Positions 7,344-17,142 of a stretch of DNA of 21,552 bases are shown here, piece by piece. Both the position numbers and the translations under genes were made by a program. Numbering within the stretch: the stretch's first letter is position 1; each line of letters opens with the position of its first letter. Under the pieces are notes generated by a model. It saw only the letters and a program-made list of their open reading frames with translations. It had not been told where the DNA came from and searched no databases. Origin of the DNA: Scleroderma bovista (lineage: Eukaryota; Basidiomycota; Agaricomycetes; Boletales; Sclerodermataceae); NCBI GenBank assembly GCA_037178675.1, contig JAYMGJ010000580.1, forward strand, positions 1-21,552. The letters run 5' to 3'.

Positions 7344-8760
7344 GACGCACACCATTTTGAGGAAATCTTTGGCAGCCATAATCACTGCAGCTTTGGAGCG
7401 AAGAGGCATAGTCCAGGCATGAGAAGTATAATCATTGTAGAAGGTGATAACATATTTAAACTTCCAGTACAACATAACTGGGAAGGATTTGAGATCAGAG
7501 TGCACCAGCTCAAAGGGCTTGGAAGCACATCTTTCATTGTCTGGGAAAGCTCGATTGGGTATCTTGCCAAGAGCACATCCATGGCAAACACAATCCTCAG
7601 TAGGAAAGTGGATCTCTGGGAAGCGCTGCATATGCTTTTGTGTGTGTTGGAGTACTTCTTTTGAGGGGTGCCTGAATCTCTGGTGCATAATGTCGTAATT
7701 GACTTTGCTCATGGAGGCGATATAGTTAGATCTAATTATCGGGATAGATCTAATCCCAAAAATGATGTTGCGATCGTCTTCTGGGTCTGGCCCAAACCAT
7801 AGGTGTTCAGCTTTATGGATGAGGCTAATGCCTCGCTTATCGCCAGTGACCTTGTAGTTACGCTGGAGCATTTCGCCCATAGAAATGAGGCATGCAGTAG
7901 CACCTGGCATATGGAGCACTTGGGTGAGTGTAATGACTTTCTCATCCCCAGAGTTGTGGTCTAGGCACCAGAGTAATACCGTGCCAATGCCAGCAATCAG
8001 TGCTACACCATTAGCTGTTTTGGCATAGTGTGCTCACTTTAGCGCATTATAGGAGGCGGAATCACCTATGTCACTGGTGAAGTGGCATGATGTGCCAGAG
8101 TCTAGGAGTCAGAAGGCACCAGAAAGTTCACTATCATCAATCATTTTTCCCTTACAGCCAGCACATTGTGCATCATTTGAACACAAACAAATATATGCTT
8201 TACTCAAGGAGACACAACATGACAAATTGTAGTTACTACTCACTATATACAGTGACAGTGTAAAGCGCACATGTAAAGGGAGCGTGTCAGTGTTGGTCAG
8301 CACACATGCAGAAGGTACTTGCCTGAAAAGGCTGGCTTCCGCGCCCATCGCCATTGACGTTGCATTGTAGTGGTCGAGGACCATCACATCGATCTCATTG
8401 AACTCATCATCAGCGAACGGCTCGTGGGCGAAGGGTTCATCATCCCCAAGGGAGATGGCATCCTCCTCATACATCATGATGTGCTCCTCAAGGTGAGGGT
8501 GCTTCAACAAGGAGGGACCGGCCTCGGGCTGGTCCAGGTTTGCACTCGCCAACGACACAACTTGGTCGAGGGTGCAGATGGTCTGGCAGGAGGGCTCTAC
8601 CCCCAGACAGTGTGCCAAGTCGAAGGCCTTGATAGTATTTTTGAATGTGGGGGGGCCGTAGTTGGTAGCACTGGGGGTGTGAGCCAGGGCGTGAGGGTTG
8701 ATGGTGGGCTCTGGTCCATCGTAGTGGACATAAGTAGCAAAGGCGGCTTGTTGGGTGTTT
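7344..8760 (-). pseudogene. Ty1/copia protease and integrase N-terminal part, truncated
   Basis: Read on the minus strand. After the Gag tail (KNTIKAFDLAHCLGVEP and acidic stretches, 8109-8690) comes the aspartic protease signature LLDSGTSCHF (about 8064-8093), preceded by an in-frame TGA where W is usual and followed by another TGA before AHYAKTANG. Then comes the GAG-pre-integrase zinc finger: HQRFRH (H-x4-H) and CVCHGC (C-x2-C) near 7540-7680. The start of the integrase core follows, with VHSDLKSFP and YNDYTSHAW, which would supply the first two acidic residues. The third catalytic residue, reverse transcriptase and RNase H are missing: similarity ends at the palindrome (7343). The element cannot transpose by itself. 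Confidence 0.8.
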
Positions 8761-9526
8761 TGTGACGAGCGCGGGCCTTCTTGCTGCCACGGCGAGTGTG
8801 GCCTCCCTGTCCTTGGGCAGGAGCATTTCCACTTGTACTGCCGTTGGACCCACCTTGCTGCTGCTGCTGGGTGAACTTGGGGTCAGCTGGCTTGTGCTTC
8901 ACAGCACTAAGCTTGTTGGCCTGTGGGCCCTTACCGCTGCCACGCGAAGAGGCACCTTTCTGCTTGAAGGAGAGCATAGCAGCCTTGACAATCCTGTCAG
9001 GCTTGAGGTTCTTGATCTCGTCCTGTGATGTCTGGCTGAGAATTTGAGCTACAACCTCCATAGTAGGAGGGAGCTTGCAGAGGATAATCATAGCCTGCAT
9101 GGGGGCAGGGAACTCGAAGCCAGCGTCCTTTAGGTAGGTGAAGTGGCTAAGCAACTTCGTAATCACAGGAGCGGGATGGGAGCCAGCAGGGATAGTAGTT
9201 GCAAGGAGCTTGCTAAGCTCAGCGTAGGCCAAGCCAATGCTAGGGGCGCCGAAATTCTTCTTTAGGTAGTCCCATACTTCTTTGACAGATGCAAGTTTGG
9301 AAACGGCGACTTGAATCGAGGGGGCAAGGCACAAGGTGATGTTACTGAGCGCTCTCTTGGTGTTGTCGTCCCATTCCTTTCAGTCATCGTGACCGTCAGC
9401 GGGTTGCGTCGTCCAGTAGACATACCATTGGCCCTGGACCCGGAGGTAGGCTTGCATGGCGGTATGCCACTGCTGCCAGTTGGAGCCAGTGAAGAGGGGA
9501 ACCATCTTGTCAAGAGCGCTGGACAT
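8761..9526 (-). pseudogene. Ty1/copia Gag (UBN2-like), with nonsense and frameshift
   Basis: Chosen start ATG 9526 (MSSALDKMVPLFTGSNWQQW), the usual opening of fungal copia Gag (LTGSNWQQW-type motif followed by W..Y). A TGA after PADGHDD (9380-9382) interrupts it, and the same frame continues with the Gag helix region (SVKEVWDYLKKNFG, YAELSKLLATTIP). A basic, Gln/Gly-rich tail follows (KFTQQQQQGGSNGSTSG, HTRRGSKKARARH). Near 8757 the frame shifts. I see no CCHC knuckle. Gag would form the particle that packages element RNA. The LTR and PBS lie upstream at 9864-10063. Confidence 0.75.
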
Positions 9527-9863
9527 GGTGATGTTCTGTTGGGAGTCAACAGAGTCAGCAAATGAATGCGACAACGGACAAGCAAGAAAAGAAGAAACAC
9601 CTGAGTGCTAGTGAAAGCACTTCTGTCAACAGCTAACTCATGACTAGGTCATGCCAGCACAAGTCATCGATGAACTTCGCCTGGGGCAATACAGGTGCTC
9701 AACTAGGAGCTCACTGTCTGGTGCAAGTCGTCAACCGACTTCGCCTTGTGGCTGTGCAGGGGCTCAGCTAGGAGCTCACTGTGGTCCATAGTGTCAAGCT
9801 AGTTAAAGCAATGCTCAGGGAGCTGGAGTGCTGTCTGGTGCATTGCTGCACACAGTGTGCTCA

Positions 9864-9877
9864 CAGGGCTCATAACC
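9864..9877 (-). other. Primer-binding site of the copia element
   Basis: Minus-strand GGTTATGAGCCCTG abuts the LTR terminus CTTCAACA and is complementary to the anticodon arm of initiator tRNA-Met. It is identical to 5149-5162, so the two elements share a primer. Confidence 0.75.
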
Positions 9878-10063
9878 TGTTGAAGCAATACCTATATATG
9901 TAGAGGAACTGCTACTCCAACTCACCTGTTGGGTGGAGTGCACAACCTGAGATGGTAGCGGTAGCTGGTCAAGAGCTGTTATATTATATAAGCAATGAAC
10001 ACTGTTTATATACAACAAATAGTGTGATGCATGACTGTGACGCGTGACGTGTGACATGTAACA
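9878..10063 (-). mobile_element. 5' LTR of the truncated copia element
   Basis: 186 bp; in element sense starts TGTTACATGTCACACG and ends GGTATTGCTTCAACA, giving TGTT...AACA termini next to the PBS. It contains TATATAAA and a second AT-rich box. The 3' LTR would lie beyond the truncation and is not seen. Bases beyond the start read TCTAC, the expected TSD half. Several CACGTGAC-like words (GTGACGCGTGACGTGTGAC) crowd the U3 end. Confidence 0.7.
10005..10012 (-). promoter_or_regulatory. TATA box of copia LTR
   Basis: Minus-strand TATATAAA in GTTGTATATAAACAG, about 50 bp inside the LTR start; a weaker TATATAAT follows at about 9984-9991. Confidence 0.5.
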
Positions 10064-10548
10064 TCTACTCTAAAGAGGACTATTACTAAGTCTACACTAA
10101 TATGGGTCACAGTCTTGTGCACACTTCATCGATGGTTTACACCAGGTGCACATGCGACTTCAACAATGTTCACTGAACAACCTGTTTGAATGATGGTGTG
10201 ATGGACTCACCGGTTGGTGCAGTCGGTCACCACACCTTTGGAGCTTGCATATTCAACATGCCTATCATTAGTCTTCGTGTGTCTGGAAGTCTGTCATTCC
10301 GAGGAAAAATCGTGTGTGGGCAGCCCTGCATCCTCGTCATCCAAGAAGTTCATTTCTCCCTGCTGTCCTAAATGAGAATAGATCTGAACTACAATAATAA
10401 AGAATACTCACTTCAGTACTGTAGAAAAAATTGTTGCCAGGAGCTGTCGCCTTGGGAATGCTGCTGTTGCTGTATGTGGGACCCTACCTAGGCACTCCAC
10501 TGAGCTTAGAGGGTACAGAACAACTACTAAACTAAACAAGCCTTTGTG

Positions 10549-10800
10549 TCAGAGCAACACCTCTGAAGAGTTGGGATGACCTACCTGAGTGCCACCATCT
10601 TCCTCTTCATCGATATCATCCTCCTTGATGCCTCTCCCTTGGTCACTGTTCTCCTCATCTTCATTCTTGCTCCCTTCCTCTATTAAATGGCAGTGGTGGT
10701 GGTGTTCATGGTCCTTCTGGGCCTTGGCATCATGGTGGTGAACCATCTCTTCATGTTTGTGCACTGCCTGCCTCACTTTTTCCAATGGTCGGCGAACCTG
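10549..10800 (-). other. Possible coding exon, acidic and His-rich
   Basis: A minus-strand frame (GGQVRRPLEKVRQAVHKHEE, then HHHDAKAQKDHEHHHHCH, then a run of Asp/Glu) is preceded by a plausible intron end (polypyrimidine GTTTTTTTTT then AAAAAG) and followed by a GTAGGT donor-like site after GGTQ. An upstream stretch with ATG at 11117 (MSTLGLKILDYPM) could be an earlier exon but meets a TAA. No function recognised; low-complexity charge bias alone could produce this. The rest of 10069-11243 holds nothing I can assign. Confidence 0.25.
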
Positions 10801-11243
10801 ACCACCAGGATCTTTTTAAAAAAAAACCTTGTCAGCAGTGATCAGTGTTGTTGTTTGGTCAGACTGACCTTTATAGTTCTCTTTGTCAACAGGGTGAAGG
10901 ACTGCATTGGTTGAGGCTTGCATGTGATTAGAGCCAGGAGGGTGCATCTGGAGGGAATTGAACAGGTCAGGTTGTGTTTGAATGATCGATGATAGGTCTT
11001 AAATCACCAATGGTTGGCATGTGGCTTGTTTGTAGAGATCAACAAATGCTGGCGTGACAAATGTGAACCGCGACATGGTCATGGGATAGTCCAAAATTTT
11101 AAGTCCCAAAGTTGACATGGAGTGCCTATATGACCATTGACTGCCATCACAGTCAATGGTCCAGTATATTTCAAACCTGTCAAAGGAATAAATTAGTGAG
11201 ACCTGGCAGAGATACTGGCAGAGATACTGGTGACCTTCGTACC

Positions 11244-14154
11244 ATGGCCCCCCACAGCTGCAGCTATTGCTTGAAACCCATAGCCACCAAGCCAGGCATC
11301 AAGCAGCACATCACACAGTCACCTGCATGTTGTGATCATCAGAACTGGCTCCTTGAATGGGCCCAATTTGCTGAATCAAACAGCAAAGACAATCAGCCTG
11401 CAGAGGAGATAAATGACAATGCACCTTTGTATGAATGGGGGACAAGATTAATGCAGTCAATGGTCTTGACGTTCCTCTTGACATTCTGAAGGGGTACCTG
11501 GTTAATCAGTCTCATGTTGACATTGACCCAGGGCCACCTGACCTCTGCGAGCCACCATTAAAGCATGCATGAGTGGAGGCAGAGGATGGCGACTCACCTC
11601 CTTGGCTGGCCTCTGGACACTTCTTGGAACAGTACACGGGCATCACCGCTACAATTCTAGGAAGAAAGCAGATGGTCTTCAAGGCACAGGAAGCTGCAGA
11701 GATTGCAAGGGGTGATAGTGAATGGGCACATTTCTGCAATCAGGATGAATGGGAACTTGCATGATTTATGATGAAAAATCTTGGGCAAACAAAGATCAAT
11801 GAGCTGCTGAAGCTTTCCTCTGTAAGCAAATAAAAAAATGTACTTAGCTCCTCCATACTGAGTGTGAGCGATTTGTAGGTGTGCAAGAGTGGTGTGTCAT
11901 TTCAGAATGCACGCACGTTCCTCAAGCATGTCAACTCTTTGTGTGCTGGCCCGGGTTGGACATGTGAGACCATTGATGTTGAGGGAGACACAGTGGGTGA
12001 AGATGGGGCCTTGAAACAGGAAACATTGGAACTATGGTGGAGGGATCCCATTGAATGTGTGGAAGAACTTGTTGGTAATCCAACATTCTGAGATGTGATG
12101 GCATATATCCAAGAGCATGCATATTCTGATTCCAAAGGAGAGAACTGGATCTATGATGAAATGTGGATGGGTGACTGGTGGTGGGAGACCCAAGTAAGTA
12201 CTTACTGTTGATTACAAAGGATGCATCCAGGCCAACATTGATGCACAGGGAAAGTTTCCAGAGGGAGTCATAGTGGCGCCAGTGATCTTGTCCTCCAATA
12301 AAACATCACTGTTGGTGTTCAGTGGGGACAAAAAAGCATGGCCCATATACCTAATGATTGGCAATATATCAAAAGATGTCCGAAGATGGGTGTCAGAACA
12401 TGCAACAACCCTAATCGGCTACTTACCTGTGTCCAAGCTGGAGTGTTTCCAGAAGAAAACATGGTCTGTTGCAGGATATCGTCTATTCCACTATGCAATG
12501 TCTCTTTTGTTGCGTCCGCTGGTCAATGCTGGTCAGCAAGGAAAGACCATGGTTTGCACTGATGGCTTTGTGCATTGAGTTCATCCCATCTTGGCTGCCT
12601 ATGTTGCTGATTTTCCTGAGCAGTGTCTTGTGAGTTGCAACAAAGAGAGCTGTTGCCCTTGCTGTCTGGTTCAATTGCAAAATCATGGCAACATCAAGGA
12701 ATGTGTGTGCCACAGCATGGTTGACACATTGAAGACCTTGTGGCGGATGCGAAGAAACAAACAATCAAAGAAGTTTGATAAGGAAGGTTTGTGCCCAGTC
12801 TTTGATCCTTTTTGAAAAGACCTTCCCTTCACTGACATCTTCACCTGCATCACACCCGATATCCTCCACCAACTCCATAAAGGAATCTTCCACGACCACC
12901 TCATGCAGTGGTGTTTGGGTATAATTGGCGAGAAGGAAATGGTGCCCACTTCCAGGCCGTGGGTCAATACCCAGGCCTTCACCACTTCAAGAAAGGTATT
13001 TTGGCAGTCTCACAGTGGACAGGAATGGAGCACAAGGAGATGGAGAGAGTTTTTGTAGGTCTCCTGTCTGGTGTGGCCTCAGACAATGTTCTTGTGATGG
13101 CTCACTCACTGCTCAACTTCATATACTACGTGCGGTTCCAACAACACATGGACAAGACTCTTGTGGTGATGCAAGAGAGCCTGAACAGAGGCATTCCATC
13201 ACAAGACCACTTACCATGCCTGGAAACAACTCAAGCAGTCTGCAAGCATGGACACTATCCATGGAAGCTCAGGCAGAGCGATTGACAGCTCAGAAACAGG
13301 TTCTGAGGTGGGTGACCATCTGGATGAGGGTGGTGGCAATGATACAGATCATCTGGCTATGCAACAGCCATCAGGTATGTGGTATTTCCTGCACCCATGT
13401 AGTTATTGAAGGCCATGGTTGTGCTAGTGAAAGCCCACTACAAAGTGGCCAAATACCCTTCCCAGCACATATCCATACAGCAGTTACAAAATGACTACAA
13501 AGTGCCTGAGTTCCTTGAGGTGCTCAAGCATTTTCTCAACACCTGCATGACTTGAAATCAAGTTGTACTTCCCATGGAATCAGATTGATTCAACATATTC
13601 AATCAACTATACTTGGCAAGCAGACCTAGTGTAGTTACCGGACAAGGCAGAAGCTGGCAAAAGATTTGTGCCAAGCTGAAGGGTGCTGCTTGTGGACACA
13701 AGGCCGAGTCCCCTGCAAGATTTGATACAGTGTTTGTGTGAGACGAAGGCCATCAGTTGGGTGATTTTTTTGGGCCCAATGGTGAGTACCCGGCCTCATC
13801 AATGCGACAAGCATGCACTGACGAGCATTTCAGTGATCCGTATCGCTCAAGTCTGCGTCATCTTCAAGCTTCCAGAGCACCTTGGCCTTTACCCGCATCC
13901 ACTAGCCTATGTCGAATGGTTCACCTCTCCGCATTGTCACAATCCTGTGTCCGGCCAGTTCATCATCACCCGTTCAACGTGCAATCATCAGCACAATGTG
14001 TCGGTGATCAGTGCTGAGCACTTCACCCATCCTTGCCATCTTCAAGCAGAATATTAGTTTGGATTGGCCAGCTGGTAATGTGCTGGAGATGGTGACCACA
14101 TTTCATGTGAACTTGTACATCAACTTAGATACATTTGTTGCACTAACTGATTAG
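11244..14154 (+). pseudogene. Plavaka-type DNA transposase, decayed
   Basis: This is the remains of a DDE transposase of the Plavaka group, a cut-and-paste element common in Agaricomycetes. Start ATG 11244 (MAPHSCSYC) opens a C2H2-like finger (C-x2-C ... H ... C). Family-like blocks follow: WRDPIECVEELVGNP (~12044), EMWMGDWWWETQ (~12160), APVILSSNKTSLLVFSGDK and AWPIYLMIGNI (12276-12365), AAYVADFPEQC (~12597), ITPDILHQLHKGIF (~12850), GILAVSQWTGMEHKEMERVF (~12995). The C-terminal block is LPEHLGLYPHPLAYVEWF (~13870) and the tail TTFHVNLYINLDTF, stop 14152-14154. Breaks: in-frame TGA at 11570, 11762, 12091, 12576, 12813, ~13552 and ~13588, frameshifts near 11450, 12200, 12940 and 14050, and loss of the segment after MQESL (~13185) where KLH/YNTE/ERLHID-type motifs are expected. 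Terminal inverted repeats were not found. Non-functional. Confidence 0.85.
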
Positions 14155-14299
14155 TATTTCTGTGGCTACATATATTATCTGGTGCTTGGTGCTTGTCAAG
14201 TAGGAAATGTAAGGACAACAATATAGGCTATTTGGACTCTGGAGGATATAGAGTGGTCAGTATGGGGCTACAATGACTATGGTGGGCAGGCTGGACCAC
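14155..14299. other. Short unassigned spacer ending in TSD ACCAC
   Basis: No frame or motif recognised. It may be the 3' flank of the Plavaka element. The last five bases (ACCAC) are the target-site copy of LTR D. Confidence 0.4.
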
Positions 14300-14861
14300 T
14301 GTCATATCCATACTTTTCCCAGTCGCAACTCTGGTCTAACCCTGGCCCGCCTGACCTCTCCTTAGGCATAGATGCAACTCCAGATCTAGTCCGGCCATCT
14401 CCAGCCTCATAGCTGCACTCCAGCTCAACTCTGGTCACTATGTCCATCTCCACCTCAGGACTAACCCCTGTCTTCCTGCAGACAGATCCATGGTCTAACT
14501 CCTCCATGTTGGACCTGTACCTACCATTAGTCGCTACTCCGGTTTCAGTCTGGCCACTCCCCTTGTCTGGTCTGCGACCTAGCCCAACTCCAGCTGATAC
14601 ATCCAACTCTGGCTCAGGTCTGCTCCTGTTCCGCTCCGCTTCCCCTGATAGGTCCACCAATGGTCTTCCGACCTAGTTCCCTTTACTTCACTTGTCCCTG
14701 CATCTGCTCCGTCGTCCCTGTAATCCTAGTTCCCCGTGTCTGCTCCCGCTCCAGTTTATTTTCCTGCACCTGCTTTATTTTCCTGTCCATTTCTGCTCCA
14801 TCCCTTGTCCTGACTAAGGTGTTTACTTGTCACCGTATATACTCACCTCTAGTCTCATTAC

Positions 14862-14868
14862 TATATAA
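14862..14868 (+). promoter_or_regulatory. TATA box of LTR D
   Basis: TATATAA in the conserved context ACTATATAAACTAC shared with LTRs A and B. Confidence 0.55.
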
Positions 14869-15020
14869 ACTACTATACTCTGGCCTAGTAGTTTCCTTAG
14901 ATCAAATCTCGACTAAGATACTCCCCACTCTGTACTACCCACCATGCTCTCCTAATCCCATTTTGTTTTCCTGAACTCCGGCCAACTCCGGCCTCCATCC
15001 TATCTCGTCCCCCTGGTCCT

Positions 15021-15269
15021 ATGTCTGATCCTAGCAAGTCTCCTACTCACACGAGGGCAAAAGCCACCTCTGTCCCAGACTCAATGCTAGACCTCTCAGG
15101 ACTTATCCCACCTCTGGGATGTCCTTCGCTCCGGACAAGCTGCGCTCAACCCCGGACCACTTTCCCATGGTCCAGTGTTACTCCACAAAAACCCAGACTT
15201 ACTCCCTGTGCTTCTCTAGTGCCCGGACTTTGTTCGTTTGACCCGGACTTGACTCTCCACACTAACTAG
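15021..15269 (+). CDS. LTR-borne 82-codon ORF (MSDPSK...), intact copy
   Basis: ATG 15021 opens MSDPSKSPTHTRAKATSVPD and runs to LTLHTN and stop at 15269, inside LTR D and about 150 bp after the TATA box. The same start and much of the same frame occur in LTRs A (split by an insertion) and B (frameshifted). The peptide is Ser/Thr/Pro/Leu-rich with three or more Cys and no recognised domain. It may be a leader or Gag-start relic, or chance openness of an LTR. Translation is not shown. Confidence 0.35.
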   Translation: MSDPSKSPTHTRAKATSVPDSMLDLSGLIPPLGCPSLRTSCAQPRTTFPWSSVTPQKPRLTPCASLVPGLCSFDPDLTLHTN

Positions 15270-15358
15270 CACCTACTAGTGTCTGGACTTACCTCCTCAT
15301 TAGTTCCCTGCACCCCTGGACCTCCTAGTAAGATCGTTGAGGAGAACTGGTCTTGACA

Positions 15359-15990
15359 ACCACACTGTCAACAATCATGGCAACTGTGTGCTATGTGTCA
15401 CATGGTGACAACTGGATAGTGCTGCAGAGCATGTGCCTGACACACCATATTGCAATCAAGCCTCAAGGTGACTTGGTACCTGGTGGCTATGCCATATAGT
15501 AAAGTGTTTTTCCTGATGTATACTTTCCTGTGTGTCTCCTTTTGCCTAAACTCTTTGCAGATGGCTCATTGGGTTTGCTGACTGCAGGCTGTGTTGATCT
15601 GTCCGATTTTATCCACATCTTGAATTTAAAGATGTCTGCAGGATTGGTATCCTGCCAGCCTTTCCAGTAACTACTACAAGTGAGTATGTGTAAAAGGAAT
15701 GTGTAAAGGACTACTTACCCTCAGTAGATGTTCAAGCTACTGAGGGACTAATAGCAAAATACTACTGTGTATGTACACTCAAAGGGCTTATGTAAGCCAC
15801 ACGGTTATGCGCCTAAGTACCTAGTAACGTGTGCTGGTTAATTTACAACACGCTCCCTTAAACAGTATGTGTTAGTAGGGACAGTAGAAAAATAAATGAA
15901 ACCAAAGGTGTAAAAAGTCAAATGAATGTGTACTTAATGGTTCCAAATGTATGTAGTCCATTGCTCAAGAGTCCGAGGCTTTTGTTGCAA
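15359..15990. other. Unassigned stretch with one 10-bp hairpin
   Basis: No gene recognised. The 10-bp perfect inverted repeat CCCTCAGTAG (15718-15727) / CTACTGAGGG (15737-15746), with a 9-bp loop, is the only clear structure. Confidence 0.45.
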
Positions 15991-16296
15991 AGGTTTGTGC
16001 GAGTCTGAGGTGTCGCTACCAAATTTGGTAAGTCACGTGTCCGCAATGGATGCGTTGCACATTGTTGATCCGTTTGCACTCAGGTGTGTATTGGATGCGA
16101 TAGACTTGTTGTCATCGCAGCTAACCTTTTGCAGGACGTTCTTCAACCTCTGAAGGCTGTATAGAAGATATCCAATGGGCATGGATTGCGAGGGATCGCC
16201 CACATCATGTGGGAGGAGGTGAATGGGCTTGTAAAGCCATTGGTGAGTGTTCCTGTCTTCTGGAGTTTGACTAATGCTTCTAGGTCGCGTTTTCAG

Positions 16297-17142
16297 TCAT
16301 CCGCATCGACGCCTGGGTCCAATGACCCTATAGGAATGTTGCGGGTTGTCCCCACGTGGCTGCACAATTGGATCACATCCAAGGTGAGTCGTTTTGCCGT
16401 TTCGTGTTGGGCTGATGTTTATGTCATTTATTTGCTCGATCTTGAGTGATCTGCGTCGACGGATGGGTTCAATGACCCTGTTGGAGTGTTGTGAGGGGAT
16501 TTCGGGTGGCCGTGTGGGGTGTGCGCACTGTAGGTGAGTTGTTTCACCATTCTGTGCTTGGCTGACCTTTATACACTCGATCTTGAGCTTTCTGCATTGA
16601 CGTTGACATCTAGCAGGTCCGTACGGATGGTCTGTGGGTTGGAGCCAGCCGTGTTGGCCACCACTAGTCATGCCGTTCACGTCTCTGTCACCTCTGTTCT
16701 GCCTGCCATCACCATTTCCAGCCGTCTTGTCGTCGACTTTCAGCACAATTGCCTCTACTCCACCCTCAACTCGTCCAAAGACAAAGTTTTGACTTGTCAT
16801 GTCAATCGGCATGTTCTGTGGTAGGTACACGTCCCCGTCTCCAATGCTGACTCTTTTCCATCTATAGATGTACTTGGGCGTCGTGATTTTGCGCCCGTGA
16901 GGTAAGTCTTGCATTTTCGAGCTGTGTCGACAGGTTCTAATGATTTCCGCTTCGTTTTTAGCTATATTTGCGTTGTTTCCAACACTTTGCACGTGCGTGC
17001 GTGCACTCAACATGTCTGTGTAGCTCCCAAAGCCATCCGTCGCGTCTGATCGCGATGTTGCACTCCCAGCAGGTAAGTTTGGTGATTTTGACTCAATTTG
17101 CAGTGTTCTGACATTTGCTGCTTCGTCGGCAGGTGTTATCAT
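16297..17142 (-). CDS. Hypothetical repeat-containing protein, possibly a Boletales multicopy family
   Basis: Minus-strand frame of 281 codons from ATG 17142. An alternative start is ATG 16914 (MQDLPHGRKIT), directly before the segment that looks most conserved, TPKYIYRWKRVSIGDGDVYL, then PQNMPIDMTSQNFVFGRVE and an Asp/Gly-rich linker. The C-terminal part has two diverged ~50-residue repeats: KIECIKVSQAQNGETTHL...RVIEPIRR and KIEQINDINISPTRNGKTTHL...RVIGPRR (about 16300-16595). From memory this resembles an uncharacterised, highly repeated family in Boletales genomes; that is unverified. Past the stop the same frame continues to look coding (IHLLPHDVGDPSQSMPIGYL, to about 15990), so the stop (TGA, 16297) may be a mutation. 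The plus strand shows GGTGAGT-like words at the repeats, which I take as coincidence. Function unknown. Confidence 0.5.
   Translation of the reverse strand: MITPADEAANVRTLQIESKSPNLPAGSATSRSDATDGFGSYTDMLSARTHVQSVGNNANIAKNEAEIIRTCRHSSKMQDLPHGRKITTPKYIYRWKRVSIGDGDVYLPQNMPIDMTSQNFVFGRVEGGVEAIVLKVDDKTAGNGDGRQNRGDRDVNGMTSGGQHGWLQPTDHPYGPARCQRQCRKLKIECIKVSQAQNGETTHLQCAHPTRPPEIPSQHSNRVIEPIRRRRSLKIEQINDINISPTRNGKTTHLGCDPIVQPRGDNPQHSYRVIGPRRRCG

Larger units (their letters stand above)
14300..15358 (+). mobile_element. Solo LTR D with exact TSD ACCAC
   Basis: Starts TGTCATATCCATAC, ends AACTGGTCTTGACA, and is flanked by ACCAC at 14295-14299 and 15359-15363. It is 1059 bp, aligning to LTRs A and B throughout but with a deletion of the minisatellite-bearing middle part (junction near 14665). 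Terminal TGTCA/TGACA inverted repeats and 5-bp TSDs fit an LTR of a Ty3/gypsy-like element. No internal region or second LTR, so it is a solo LTR left by recombination. Many CCGG sites of copy B read CTGG or CCAG here, so D is relatively old. Confidence 0.88.

Noticed and set aside
8370..9047. Plus-strand frames opposite the copia gag
   Set aside because: Antisense shadows of a clearly recognisable Gag/protease region.
16216..16600. Plus-strand exons with GGTGAGT donors
   Set aside because: The recurring GGTGAGT and CTCGATCTTGAG words are explained by tandem protein repeats on the minus strand, and no plus-strand frame links them.
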